The notes: generated by a model from the sequence alone, not told the origin. A DNA stretch of 64,000 nucleotides from Ligula intestinalis (GCA_036362985.1 JAYGXS010000004.1:18698333-18762332), one strand, 5' to 3'. Positions 9,489 to 20,996 are shown, numbered from the stretch's first letter. Made by a program: numbers and translations.

Positions 9489-11218
9489 TTGCTTAATGAA
9501 AACAAAACATTTGTACTAGATGAGTCTGATAAGGCTGAATTATTCAATGCTTTCTTTGCGAACCATTTTACGACAGAATCCGAACCGGTCCCGTCGTTTC
9601 AACCATACTCAGGCAATATTCTCGGAAACATTGATTTCTCCATAGAATTAATTTGTAAGCAGATAATTTGTTTAAAAAAACTCACACTCTTCCGGAACTG
9701 ATGGTATCCCCAATTCAGTTATCAAAAGAGTTTCGACTTTTCCCAAATTACTTAGCCATATATTTTCAGTCTATCTCCTAAATGGTTACTTTCCTGACAC
9801 TTGGAAGACATCAATTATTCTTCCAGTCTTTAAATCAGGATCTCGTTCAGACATAAATAACTACCCCGGTGTTCATAAAACCCCGGCCCTAGCTAAACTT
9901 CTGGAGAGGATAATTTTTAATCAAATTCTCGATCTTTGCCTAAAAATAAGCTTTTAAATGACTGGCAGCATGGGTTTCTACCCGGAAGATCATGCGAGAC
10001 GTATCACTTAGCTTTTCTTAACCACGTCACTTCCCTCCGTAACGAGCAGCAATCCGTGGTTGTTATCTACTTTGACCTGAGCAAAGCCTTCGACAAGGTA
10101 CCGCACAGACGTCTTCTGGTAAAATTGGAAGCCATTGGCATCCGTCCCCCTCTCCTTGACTTCATCGGTTCCTACTTGTCTAACCGCAGCCAGAAGGTCC
10201 TAGTAGGTAATAGTTACTCCACTTCTCAGCTGATCACGAGTGGTGTTTTTCAAGGCACTGTCTTGGTTTCTTTACTCTTCATTCTATACATAAACGAAAT
10301 TTCGACTGTTCTAAACAATTCACACAATCTCATTTATGCAGACGACCTCAAATGCATATAATCATTTTCTAAGGACACGGCAAGTATATGCGTTGATAAA
10401 ATAAATGCGGACCTACTTACACTCTCACGTTGGAGTGCTACCTGGCAGATGGAATTCTCTCCATCCAAGTGTAGTTGCATGTCTTTCGGCCCCGCCAAGC
10501 TTCCTCGTCCCCTAGTCTTTCAAAATACTCCACTTTTAGAACGATTCACTGTAAAAGACTTAGGTCTAAGCTACACAAATAAACTAGGATTGTCGCTTCA
10601 TGCGGATCGAATATCTGCGAAGGCTGCACAGATATGTGGTTTTATATCACACAATTTCATCCTGCTGGAAATAAAGTTCAAACTTTATCGCATGTATTTT
10701 CTACCCATCCTAGAATACTGCTGTCCCCTCTCTGGTCTAATGAATGCTTCGGACCGCGGTAAGATTGAAAATGTACAGAGGGTATTTACTCGCAAAATAT
10801 TCGCTCTTCCTCGATCCACTCTTTCTTATACGGAGAGATGTCAGTTAGCGAACATGACATTTCTTTGGGTCAGAAGACTCGAAGCGCGCCTCTGTTTCCT
10901 CTTTCGCGTTAACTCTACTCCTAACCTTCCACGAATCAACGCTCTCATTCCCGCAGATAGACATTATGCCACTCGTAATTCCTCCAGGATTATTGCACCC
11001 CTTTAAGCTCCACTTCGAACCATTCTTACTTCTTTGCCTCAAAATATGCCTTTCTCCCGAATAATATTCGCCTCGAAATTAGGCTGTCGTCTAACTTACG
11101 AGTTTTTAAAGCCAAATTACGTAAACAGTTAACTTCGGAATATATAACGTCCTTGTTATCCGTCTCCTTCCCAAACACACAACTTTTGGACTTTGAAAAG
11201 GGTCCCCCTGGTATCTGA
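9489..11218 (+). pseudogene. ORF2 reverse transcriptase domain, family-1 element
   Basis: RT motifs in order: SGTDGIPNSVIKR near 9,690 (another frame), YPGVHKTPALAKLLERI (9,860-9,915), QHGFLPGRSCE (9,965), DLSKAFDKVPHRRLL (10,075-10,120), GVFQGTVLVSLLF (10,240-10,280), and the catalytic YADDLKC (10,335-10,355). A TAA follows at 10,359 in the same frame, then the thumb region to 11,006, and after one more frame change EKGPPGI and a TGA at 11,216. The minus-strand copy at 19,489-20,690 ends with the same EKGPxGI. Confidence 0.8.
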
Positions 11219-11945
11219 GGTGGTTTTGTTTAGATAAAAAAAATTTTCATACATGTCTATTTCTTCCTCCTTTGAGTGATATTTGCAACGATGTTTCGTC
11301 CACTTCTCTGTCCAGTCAGCATTGCCGTTTTCTCCATTCTCCGTTTTACAACCCTGACGATAGGCTTCATGGTCTTTAGTCATGCTCGTGGCGGTTCTGC
11401 TATTTTCACCAGCTCGTCGCTAAACTCCGCAGTCTACAAGGTCGCATCTCCGGCGTTTCGTTGATGATCAGGTGACCTCTGCCGTTCCCTCATCTTCCTG
11501 ACTCTGTTGTCCACGATGGCCTCCTCCGGTCTCATCTCCCTGATGGTTGATCATGAAGCCAGTCGGGCGGTGTAACAATGGTGAATGACAGCCTCTGCTG
11601 TTATATGATTTCTCCAATTACAAGAAGCATTTCCAACCCTCATTCGTTCTCATCAACAGTCCTTTCTCATTTGCACTATAATCAATCCTCTCAACCAACC
11701 CCCTTAAATGGTAGGAGTTTTTGTTCACTGCTTCCTCCTTAGTTCACCATGCGTTCACTTCTATTTTAAAATGACGATATGTTGGTGAATATGAATTAAT
11801 CTACCAACACTTCTAAACGCTCCCGCTGTCTATGTGGTTGTTTCATGGAGAGCAGCACTTATCAACTTTGTATTTATTTTTTCCACGGCAATAAGTTTGC
11901 AATGACGAGGCCCTCAGGGCCTAAAATATAAAATTTATTTATTTA
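11219..11945 (+). repeat. 3' UTR and TTTA tail of family-1 element
   Basis: Nearly identical, inverted, to 20,997-21,780. It ends TGACGAGGCCCTCAGGGCC followed by AAATATAAAATTTATTTATT. Small open frames occur at the same places in both copies because of sequence identity; I see no evidence that they are proteins. Confidence 0.75.
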
Positions 11946-12800
11946 GTTATTATAATTTCTTGGCCATTGAACTAAAATTTGTCGAAAGTGATAAAGGCCT
12001 ATTTGGGAAATTACACGGGACATTAATTCGTTCAGATCTGGAATATGGGGTTCAGGCGTGGCGGCCGTGGTTGCAAAAAGACTACAAGGTACTGGAAAGT
12101 GTCCTAATGTGGGCAACGAAAGTCGTGAAGGACCGAAGGTCCTATCGCCGACGCCAAGACCGCAAATGGTCACGTGACTTCGCTGCCCTATCTTCTTCTG
12201 GAACAGCCAATCGCAGGTGCCGTAGACTGCTATTGGCCAAGCAGTTGATCAAGCTGCCAGTGAATAACTCTCGCATAACGTTGATTCGTTCACCTCCAGA
12301 ACACACTAGCATGCAGACGCGCATCAGGGACCGGGCTTGCCACGTTTCAGAGCTTCAGACTACCATTGCGTTTCTGTACACAATAAACTACTCCTATTGG
12401 TCTTACCCTATCTCTTCCTATATAGAACTGGGCGCGATATTTGTACTGTCCTGAGCACGCCCAAGGCTTAGACTCCTACAATCCTTATCTTACGAATGCA
12501 GGCTTGAGGCAGGTTACTTTCTCCCTTGAGTACAGGCAAATCTGAGGTGATCTCATACAGATCAACCAAATCATGAGGAATCGGGAATGTGTCCTGCAAT
12601 TCGATGACGTCTTTGCATTCGCCACATCAACTAAACTTCGTGGGAATTTTGTCAAGCTCCGAAGAACCTTATGCCCTCCGGATGTCAGCAGCCATTCTTT
12701 TTCAAAGCGATTTATCGGTTCCTGGAACGAACTGCCCGAGGTGTTCATAATGGCGAACTCGAAAAGCATTGAAACGCAATCTCGATGTATATTTACCTAA
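11946..12800 (+). mobile_element. non-LTR RT C-terminal fragment with an internal insertion
   Basis: LIRSDLEYGVQAWRPWLQKD (12,020-12,080) is the classic thumb-domain motif of CR1/Rex-like RTs. The continuation, FSLEYRQI-GDLIQINQIMR then SKRFIGSWNELPEV (12,515-12,750), lies after a break. Between them, about 12,140-12,470, is unrelated sequence with a TACACAATAAACT end, probably a later insertion. It starts directly after the TTTA tail of the previous element. Confidence 0.7.
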
Positions 12801-13012
12801 CAGATATCGTTCATATGCACAGGAAAGCACCATTAGAACGTACCAAAGCTTCGCCTACAAAAACGGATGAAATTCATAGCTGCTATTCGAAATTTTTTAT
12901 CTACGTTCGTCAGGATGACCATTCGTAAATCCCACGGCTAAAAATATACACATACATGCTACTCACTATCCTACAGCAGCAGATTTATTTCCATTTTTAT
13001 GTTGGGTATAAA

Positions 13013-13398
13013 GGGTGTCCCAAAAATGTATACGCATTTTATATAATTGTACAATTAGTGTTTATCATAATTTTATGATTTAAAAATGTAAATATATTAA
13101 CAAGCATTGTCTTATTGTTTTCTTCAATGCATGTTATCAAACTGACGTCCAGTTTGTTCATGACACTGCTGACAACGCAAAGCAATGGGATCGCACACAC
13201 CATGAAACAATTCCTTTGGTGGTCATGTGCATTCATGCTTAGTGGCTACTTTCAATTCAGCCCCTGTTGAAGTAGTCAAAATGCAGTGAAAAGACGATGA
13301 AGTGATACTTTTAAATATTTTGCCTTTTGAAATAAAAGAATTATAATAAACACCAAGTGTACAATTACTTAAAATGTGTATACATTTTTGGGACACCC
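13013..13398. mobile_element. mariner-like MITE
   Basis: 386 bp with terminal inverted repeats GGGTGTCCCAAAAATGTATA at both ends. TA follows the right end; the left flank is AA, so one TA of the target duplication is probably mutated. Inside, a minus-strand segment near 13,140-13,190 reads ALRCQQCHEQTGRQF, which loosely resembles the C-terminus of mariner transposases, so it may be an internal-deletion derivative. No usable transposase. Confidence 0.8.
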
Positions 13399-14558
13399 TA
13401 CTACATAAAATATACTTTACTTTATCGATTGACAACTTTTGAATCGTCGTAATGTATAAAGACCCTTATATACTGAAAACAATCAGAAAAACCATTGTCA
13501 AAAGAAAAAAAGAGCAGGTCAATTACGCTATTCTCAATAACTGAATTCCTCACACGTGTGTAGTTAGAGGTACCATTGGAAATTTTAAATCGTAAGGGTA
13601 ACAAGTGAGCATACAAGCAGGTAGTTATTAAAGGAAGAAGTCTGCTATCTATGTCAAGGAAGACAATTTTAAGGAACGTATGTTCGACTATCGATTCTGA
13701 TCAAGTCCACCACATAGAGGTTGATTGAATTAAACTGGCCTCAGCGGGTAGTTTATAGGCATACCAGACGTAATTGGCGCTAACCGCACTTTCCAACGTC
13801 TACCGGAGTCAGAAAGACCAAACAAAACCCAGCGTTGGCCGCCCTCTAGTATGTAAGCCAGAAATACCGCCTATTTTATTTTTGAGTGAGAGTAAAATTT
13901 GTGTGGGTAGTAGCACACTAACTTCCCTCGCCCAAACTCAGTAGCTGTCAACACAGGATCGAGGAGGCCGAGATTTATATGGCCATTACTATTAATACTA
14001 CTGCTGAGCTGCACTAAGTAGATTTTTCTCTGTTATGTGACGCATCATTTTGTCTTTGATCACGGTCTCCAATATGTCTAGACCGCGGGAGAGTTTTTAT
14101 TGGTCTAGCGTCTTTAAATGACGTAGACTGGCTGTGTTTAGGCATATGCAGAATGTGCGATTTCTTACATAAAATTGGAAAGGTTTCGCTTTTGAGAGCA
14201 GGATACAATATTTTACAGAGAATGGATGGTAAACATAATTTGCATCAGACTTTCATATGCTGACCAGGACGCCATCTGGACTATTACTCTAAATAGTCTT
14301 AAAAATACTGAACCGTATATACCGTTTCATTGAATACTGCACTTATTTTTACATTATGAATAGATGACTCAAAAATTCATGTCGATTCCCCTAAATCAGG
14401 TAGGTTGAATTTAACTGAACGGTCATAACAAATGGAAGAAGCTTTCAAGGACCTCTTAAGCAGCAGATACCCACCAGCGTTGGCGATCAGAATTTAATCC
14501 CAGAATCCTCAAAAATTAGTGGAGAGAACAGACTGTAATACTGTAAGTAAAGAAATCC
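13399..14558. other. no gene recognised
   Basis: Short frames only; no domain, splice-bounded exon or tRNA recognised. Confidence 0.5.
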
Positions 14559-14577
14559 AGGTAGGTAGGTAGGTAGG
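14559..14577. repeat. (AGGT)n microsatellite
   Basis: Short perfect array of AGGT units. Confidence 0.8.
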
Positions 14578-15205
14578 CCAAATTGTAATCGGAGCCCACA
14601 ACCCTAAAAACAATGTTCGAGTACCAAAGGTTCCACCAAAGGATTTAGGCAAATAGGCCCCTAGAGCCTTTGGTACCAGTGCGGCGTGATTGAGTATGTG
14701 GGTGGTATTCCGTGCGTTGGCTGGGGAAGGTTAAAAGCCGTCATCGATACTGATGATCGAACACACACAAGCCCTCCCCCCCCCAAGAAAAACCCTATGC
14801 GCACGCACGCCTCGTACGCTTCCCCCCTCCATAACGTTTATAGGAGACAGCCCCTCCCAGTGCCGTGAGGGCTTTACTCTCCAGGCCATGAGCTCTACTG
14901 AGACCTGTGACCGTAATAAAAGATTTTAGTTAGCCGTTTGAGAGGGTAGTCAGACAGCAAGTAAAAAAACTACGTCTACTTATTCAGCTTAACCGAACCT
15001 GCTAAGAGTGCACATGAAACACGTAGTCGCCCCTTACCCCACCCCCCCCCTATTAGAACGCATTAAGTCTGATCCGAACACGGGTTTTTGCCCTAAGCAT
15101 ACGCCGTCAAAAATTACCAAAGCAAGAAATAGATCCAGGCGCCGTATTTGGGGGGGCAACCGTATGAGACATGCGTGCGCGTGAATTTTTTTTGGGGGGG
15201 CGGCT
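14578..15205. other. no gene recognised; C-rich and low complexity
   Basis: Contains short C runs (14,772-14,783, 15,040-15,051) and related sequence with CACACGC; no coding content recognised. Confidence 0.4.
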
Positions 15206-15240
15206 TTTGCATGTGTGTGTGTTTGTGTGTGTGTGTGTGT
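15206..15240. repeat. (TG)n microsatellite
   Basis: TGTGTGTGTTTG followed by a (TG)n run. It forms the 5' border of the zinc-finger fragment. Confidence 0.85.
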
Positions 15241-15873
15241 TCGGATCGACGCCGCCAAGGCAAAACGGACGGCACGCAAGTCTCACAACCCACGGACGCA
15301 CGCTGCCACCACCCAAGCCCTTCCAACGTGTCCACGTTGTCAACGCACCTTCCGTGCACGCATTGGCTTAGTCGGTCACCTCCGGAAGCCGTGCAACCCT
15401 CCTCCGACAGCATCCACATCGACTGCACCAAACACTCCACCAGACCCTACTCCAGCCTCCACCTCGACGGCAATAATTGACGCGAGAGATGCCTCTTTGC
15501 CCTCATCCACCGACTCCAACCCACCAACAATTTCCTTCACATCATTGCCCGCCACAACTCGCATTCCCCCACACCTGAACCCCCCATCAGTTCTGAGGGC
15601 GCGATATGCCCTCACTGCAATCGCACATTCACATCACGCATCGGTCTAGTCGGTCATTTGCGAATCCATCGCACAGAGACTGGTAAACTAGTGCCTGGAG
15701 CACCAACACACAGACGAGACCGCCGCCTTCACTGCCCACACTGCCTCCGCTCATTCGCTCATTGCATGGGCCTACTAGGTCACACGCGCATTCACGACAG
15801 CGGCATGGACCATGATGTCGGCACACCCAGCACCTCACACATCCCCACCACCAGCCTCAGCCCCACTCACTAG
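15241..15873 (+). mobile_element. C2H2 zinc-finger C-terminal tail of a cestode retroelement ORF
   Basis: The frame from 15,241 reads DAAKAKRTARKS then CPRCQRTFRARIGLVGHL (15,330-15,390), a C2H2-like finger, followed by a Pro/Thr/Ser linker. After a frame change near 15,480-15,595 come CPHCNRTFTSRIGLVGHL (15,610-15,660) and HCPHCLRSFAHCMGLLGHTR (15,730-15,790) with HRTETG between, then DSGMDHDVGTPSTSH and a stop at 15,871. From memory of the family, this AAKAKRxARKS plus three-finger module ends a large retroelement protein abundant in diphyllobothriidean tapeworms. The RT part is missing, so this is a 5'-truncated, frame-shifted copy. Alternative: a zinc-finger gene exon, less likely. Confidence 0.7.
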
Positions 15874-16149
15874 TCGCCTCCCGTCACGATTGCGTCGTCA
15901 AGCTTGTCGGGAACCCAGGTGAGTGCCTCCTCCCTCAGGTAAGTGGAGGCCGTTCTTGCTAAATTTTTCGAATACTGTCTTGCCTTTACTGCCCCATAAT
16001 AGTTCCTGTAGTTATATTACTCGCTCCATTACCGCAATCACACTCATAATAGCGGTACCTACAGTTCTGTATTTATCACAAACGTCAGCCTCAAAAGTTA
16101 CTGAAGATTCTCTGCTGCAAGGTAAGCTAAGATTTTGCTCTCATTGTTC

Positions 16150-16345
16150 TTTTGTATACTTGACTTCCTCCTCTCTCTCGGCCTGTCTGCGTTCCCCCCC
16201 CCTTTGCCTCCTCGCCCTATCTCCCTCTTTCACTCTCTTCTTCTTCCCGTCCCTTTTCTATTTTTCCCCTTCGTCCTTTCCCCTCCTTCTTCCTCTTCGT
16301 CTTCTACTTCATCATCTTCTTCTTCTTCTTCTTCTTTTTCTCTTT
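16150..16345. repeat. polypyrimidine tract, (CTT/TTC)n rich
   Basis: Nearly pure C/T on the plus strand including a (TTC)n run at about 16,315-16,335. It translates as a Ser/Leu/Phe-rich stretch, consistent with the low-complexity tail region of the zinc-finger retroelement. Triplex-prone. Confidence 0.75.
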
Positions 16346-16779
16346 TCGTCTTCTGCACACCCACAATTGCAAACTTCACCAGTTGTCTCTTGCTCTCCTT
16401 TCAGCCCCGCCCACGGACGCCAACCGACGACGGAGCATGGGTAGTGCCTTTCAGTCGTTGACTGACTGGTAAGCCCTCTCAGGAGGGTGTTGGTCCAGGC
16501 TTCATGCAGGGCTGCTCTCACCCTTCTGAGATCCAATGGTCTGTATGCACATGCAATGCCAGTCTTCAGCCAACCACGGTCCCTGCGGCCTGGAAAGCGC
16601 TGGCACTCTTTGTCACTTCTGATTCCCTGTCGGTGACTACGCTCGCGCTCCCACTGGGTTTCAGACTCCACTGCGGGTGCCCGAAAAGCTTGGCAGTCAC
16701 TATGCGTTGGGGGAAAGAGTGAGGTCGACCTCGGCACGTTTCTTTCCTCACTATAATTAATCTGAATGCGTCTGAATGT

Positions 16780-16850
16780 ATCACGGTGCGCTAATAGCCG
16801 TAGCTTGGAGGGTCTGCCAACTGCCGGAAAACTCGGGCCCCCTACGTAGC
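16780..16850. repeat. dispersed repeat, copy 1 (CACGGTGCGCTAA)
   Basis: CACGGTGCGCTAATAGCCGT..GAGGGT.TGCCAACTG is repeated at 55,178-55,235 in the same orientation with a few differences. Confidence 0.6.
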
Positions 16851-16984
16851 TGCTCCTTCTGTACGCGTGTGTTTGTGTGTGCGTACGGGAGGAGAGGGAG
16901 GACTGAGAGTCAGGCTGCAATGGCTACCTCTTAATGTGGCCTTTATAGCGCTCCCGCGCAGTCGGGAGCATACCTAGCGAGATG

Positions 16985-17100
16985 GCTGTGTCAAGTGTGC
17001 GCGTGCTGAGTGTTTATCGCGCCAGCCACCTACACCCTCCCTCATCCCCGGTCTTATTGACTTTGTCTTTACACCGGATACGGAGGTGGGAGTGGCGAAC
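16985..17100 (+). repeat. dispersed repeat 'D' partial copy
   Basis: CCAGCCACCTACACCC then GGTCTTATTGACTTTGTCTT and ACACCGG match the core of the repeat better preserved at 60,560-60,860 (plus) and 38,700-39,000 (minus). Confidence 0.6.
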
Positions 17101-17288
17101 GAGTGGGTAGATTCTGTGCGAGTCTGCCTAAACTCCTGTTTTTTCTCGCACGAGTTCACTGCGTTGCTCCTGCTTGCTGTCGCTTTCGTGTTGCTTGCCC
17201 AGCTTGCCTCTGTATGCTGCGGCCTGCTTCAGCGTTTGCTGCGGTTTGCTGGAGCGCGTAGTGCCCATCATCGAAATTGACGGAGGAA

Positions 17289-17318
17289 CTGTCGTGTGTG
17301 TGTGTGTGTCTGTGTGTG
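17289..17318. repeat. (GT)n microsatellite
   Basis: GTGTGTGTGTGTGTCTGTGT run. Confidence 0.85.
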
Positions 17319-17534
17319 TTTGAATATCGATTTAGATGACGACATGTAACCTCCTCAGTCAACGCACGGAATACAGTCCATTTAACTAAATCACGCTGCA
17401 CTAGCATAAAATGCTCTAGGAGCCTATTCACCTAGACGCATTGGTCCGACCTAGGTCCAGTGGAACCTTTGATACTTGAACATTGCTATTAGGGAACGAG
17501 CTAAATATATGTTCGGTGTGCCTATTTATGACAG

Positions 17535-19470
17535 TCATGTTTCATCCATAGAGAGTAGGGAACGGATCCTTGGAAACCTCTTCTTTGCAGCCAACGGACA
17601 TATGGGAGTTTTCAGGTAATACCAATCCCCCTGCCAAGGCAGGGCGCTCCCGTGAACAGTACAGATCACTGTTCAAATAAGGCGTCGTATTTCTTCTTGA
17701 ACCCGGAAACTGTGTCAGCAGCAACAAAATCTGAGGGAGATTGTTCCATGCATTCACGGCATGCCTTGAGAGTCGATAGATATGTGGGAGGCCATTTATT
17801 CTTTGTACCACCAGTTTAAATCAGTGTCCACGCGTGGGCATGTCAACGGCCAGTTTGAAGTATTGTGCTATCTCCAGGATTTCGCCGCAAACGATCACTT
17901 TGTGCATTATGATTTGGTCGCCTCTGGAACGTCGGTATTCTAAGGTAAACAGTTCCAGTGCTTTACGGCACTTCGGATGTGTCATCCATCTCACTTCCGG
18001 CACCACTCTTGACCTCAGCCGTTGCACGTATTCGATATCGGTCCTCTTGCCCTTCGTACACGGGAACCAAGCGGTAGATCCATACTCCATGATCGTGCGG
18101 ATGAATGTGACCATAAGCTTACGGAATAACTGCATGGACCAGGACTTGAATGCTCTTTTGAACATCCAAAGTAGTGCCAGTACCTTGCGTCTCGCCAGAG
18201 TTGATTTTTCTCGGGTTTTGAGGTCGTATTGAATGATAACGCCCAAGTCACCAGTACTCCTAACAGCTGGCAGTGTAATGCTGCTCATTGTGTAGGGTGG
18301 GTGGTCTCGGTTTCTCCTAATTATCAGCCAGTGTGATTTGCTTACGTTGACCGGTATCTTGATCTCCAATGACCATTCATGGATCACATAAAGATCACTT
18401 TGGAAAGTCATTGTATCTTTGGGGCTGCCTATAACATGCCATACCTTGAGGTCGTCCGCAAACAGAATGCATAGGAAGGAAAGTCTTGATGGGATATCCG
18501 AAACGTAGATGAAAATAGTCTGGGACCCAGCACCGACTCTTGAGGTAAGCCACCACGAGCTTCATACACAGAATAACACCCTTAACTGACCCTGACGCGG
18601 CATTGTCTACCGAACAGTTACCCTGTTATTAATTTAACTATAGCTCTTGGGATGGGCGTATTACTGAGCTTGGTCAGTAGGAGGTCGTGATCGACTTTGT
18701 AAAATGCCTTGCTGAGGTCGATTAAGGCCGCATGAACCGGTAGTCGTTTTTCTTTCGCTTCACACCAAGCTTCGCGTGCGACCATGAGGTTGGTAGTGCA
18801 CGATTTGCCTTAGACAAAGCCGTGTTGTTATATCGACAGGATTGTGGATGTCCCAATGTGAGCATCGATTTTGCGGCAGATAAAGTTTTCCAGAACTTTC
18901 ACAAACACGGAAGTCAGGCTGACTGGTCGATAGTTCTGCGGCAGAAAACGGTCACCACCTTTGTATCTCGGAGTTATTAGGCTCTGCTTCTAATTATCCG
19001 GTACCGTGGCAGTGGCTAGGGTACAAAGAAACAGTTCTCTGATGCTCGGTGCGATTACATAAGCAGGCTCGCGAGTAACCCTCGGATTTAGATTGTCGGG
19101 TCCAGCGGCCTTAGTATGTATCAATATACTTAGTGCATTCTCCACATCTTCAATGGTAATTAGTATGCCGCTTTCAGTTCGGTCAGGGATGTCGCAGACT
19201 TAATTTTTGGGCCCTGGGGAAATGTTGAAAGTGGAGTATTGTGCAGCTTAGATTTCAGCCATACATAACTCATCTGTTTAGAGCACACCATCTGCATTGT
19301 GGAGACCTTGAATGCCTGGGGTTGCACGACTTTTTTTTTCAGGAACGAATCAAATCGATTTGACTGGGTATCAACGTTTTGCACCAGGTCTTCTTCGNNN
19401 NNNNNNNAGCGGTGGTTAATGGAAACATCTAGGTTCTCGGGGGACACGAGGCAGAGAGAATAGTTTCAAG
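17535..19470 (-). mobile_element. non-LTR RT relic (family 3, CR1/Rex-like)
   Basis: Read downward on the minus strand: AAGPDNLNPR (about 19,110), PRYKGGD and a PQNYRPVSLTSVFVKVLENF segment (about 18,890-18,950), QHGFV-GKSC (about 18,830), ALIDLSKAFYKVDHDLLLTK (about 18,690-18,740), FADDLKVWHVIG (about 18,440), then an open frame (18,411-17,821) with RSTGDLGVII, MEYGSTAWFPC and FTLEYRRSRGDQIIMHK. The 3' piece AVNAWNNLPQI lies at 17,811-17,700. DLSKAFY has Tyr where Asp is usual. Several stops; dead. The N-terminal endonuclease is not present. Confidence 0.75.
19398..19407. other. assembly gap (10 N)
   Basis: Ten undetermined bases inside the family-3 relic. True gap length is unknown. Confidence 0.95.
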
Positions 19471-19488
19471 CGGATCTCCTAAATTCCC

Positions 19489-20990
19489 AATGGTCCTTTC
19501 TCGGGGTCATGGAGAAAGCTGCTCGGAAAAGATGAGGAGAATAGAAGGTTAATAGAGTCAGTGTTAAGATAAATGTGCAGTCTCTGTTTGAAAGCAGACA
19601 ATCTAGTTAACGACCTAATTTCGATTGGCAAGTTATTTCAAAGAAAGCTATATCTGGAAGCAAAAAACAAAGAGCGTTTACATGAGGAAGATGCAGGAGG
19701 GGGTATAACAAGTGCCGAATTTCTTAGGTTGTAGGGACGGCTGACGGGGGTAATGACAGAAGTCCTGGGTAAATTAGTGCAATTATCAAGTCGAAAAAGG
19801 AGACAAAAGCCTGCTTCCAATCTCCTGACCCAAAGGAACCTTAGTTTTGTTTATTTACACCTATTTGAGTAGCAAGTATTAGAAGCTGTCGGATACAGCA
19901 GTTTTCGTGTGAAATTTTTTTGAATTTGTTCAATTTTTGAACGGCTACCTTCATTCATGAGACCGAAAAAGGGGCAACAGCATTCTAAGATGGGGAGAAC
20001 GAACATACGATAAAGTCTTAATTTCATTTCAGGAAGATAGAAATTATAAGAGATAAAGCCGCAAATCTGTGCGGCTTTGGCTGTAATTCTATCGGCGTGA
20101 GGAGAAAGGTCTAATTTATTGGTGTAGCTTAATCCTAGGTCCTTGATACTGGAACATTCAGTCGTTGGGTAACCTTGAAAAATAACAGGTTGTGGCAGCC
20201 TTTCAGGCCCAAAGCACATATATCGGCACTTAGAAGGTGAGAACTCCATCTGCCATGTTGAGCTCCACGTCGAAAGAGCGTGCAGATCAGAATGAATTTG
20301 TTCTAAGCATCTCGCGGCCGTAGATTTAGAGAAGGAGTAAACACACTTGAGATCATCTGCATAAATATAAGATTGGGAGTGTTTAGCACTAAATGAGATA
20401 TCATTTATGTAAAGCAAAAAGAGCAGAGGACCTAGCACGGTACCTTGAAGGACAACACTCAAAATAGCGGTAGGAGTAGAGTATGAGGATCCTACTAAAA
20501 ACTTTTGTTGTCGATTTGAAAGATAACATCTGATGAAGTCAGTAAGTGGACTACGAAATCCTATAGCCTCTACTTTGGCTAGGAGCCTCCTGTGAGAAAC
20601 TTTATCAAATGCTTTACTTAGGTCAAAATAGATAACTACCACAGATAGATGATCATTACGAAGAGAAGTAAGTAGATTTAGAAAAGACATGTGGCAAGTT
20701 TCACAAGATCGGTCCGGTAAAAAGCCATGCTGTGAGGAGCTGAGAATGTTATTATTTATGCAGAAATCTGTAATTTTTTGGCAATTAATTTTTCAAAGAG
20801 TTTAGCCAGAGAGGGCGTTTTATGAACACCGCGATAATTGTGAATATCTGATCGGGAACCAGATTAAAATACGGGAATTATAATAGAAGTTTTCCAGTAG
20901 TCCGAGAAAAAGCCATTCTGCTAGATAAGTACCTATATTTCAGCCATTTTATTAATAAGGCTTCGCGCATTCGTTGGCAGAATGTTTATA
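19489..20990 (-). mobile_element. family-1 non-LTR element, RT to C-terminus, 5'-truncated
   Basis: Starts about 20,990 with a broken frame (SSSQHGFLPDRSCETC near 20,720), then an open RT frame to 19,851 and a C-terminal part to the EKGPLGI stop near 19,490. It abuts the 3' tail of another family-1 copy at 20,997 in the same orientation, so either it integrated next to that tail or the locus was rearranged. Its own 3' UTR and TTTA tail are missing. Confidence 0.8.
19851..20690 (-). CDS. reverse transcriptase domain of family-1 element (fragment, open)
   Basis: The longest intact RT of this family here: 279 codons with VIYFDLSKAFDKVSHRRLL, LQGTVLGPLLFLLYIND and the catalytic YADDLKC, followed by WQMEFSPSKC and the connection/thumb region (MFVLPILECCCPFFGLM). 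The palm motifs are complete, but the upstream half of ORF2 (endonuclease and first RT blocks) is missing, so it cannot be a functional ORF2. The start Met is only the first in a 5'-truncated frame. Confidence 0.75.
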   Translation of the reverse strand: MSFLNLLTSLRNDHLSVVVIYFDLSKAFDKVSHRRLLAKVEAIGFRSPLTDFIRCYLSNRQQKFLVGSSYSTPTAILSVVLQGTVLGPLLFLLYINDISFSAKHSQSYIYADDLKCVYSFSKSTAARCLEQIHSDLHALSTWSSTWQMEFSPSKCRYMCFGPERLPQPVIFQGYPTTECSSIKDLGLSYTNKLDLSPHADRITAKAAQICGFISYNFYLPEMKLRLYRMFVLPILECCCPFFGLMNEGSRSKIEQIQKNFTRKLLYPTASNTCYSNRCK

Positions 20991-20996
20991 TCTCTA

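Larger units (their letters stand above)
5652..11945 (+). mobile_element. near full-length non-LTR retrotransposon, family 1 (CR1/Jockey-like), decayed
   Basis: Two-ORF non-LTR element: ORF1 (5,652-8,172, split by a DNA transposon), ORF2 with an APE-type endonuclease then reverse transcriptase (about 8,380-11,218), a 3' UTR of about 700 bp and a TTTA tail ending about 11,945. Clade assignment rests on the DLSKAFDKVPHRRLL and YADDLKC motifs with an N-terminal APE domain; CR1/Jockey group is likely, but a tree would be needed. Several stops and frame changes show it is dead. Relatives lie at 1-440, 19,489-20,990 and 20,997-21,965. Confidence 0.8.

Noticed and set aside
11156..11464. Small open frames on both strands, conserved in the copy at 21,547-21,882
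   Set aside because: Both strands are equally conserved, so nucleotide identity of two element copies explains them better than coding.
15034..15440. Several overlapping open frames around the TG/CA run
   Set aside because: They are translations of the microsatellite (HTHTHT, CVCVCV) with no independent support, apart from the zinc-finger frame that begins after it.
16312..16920. 202-codon minus-strand open frame
   Set aside because: Its end is the complement of a polypyrimidine tract (poly-Arg), and the rest has no recognisable domain.
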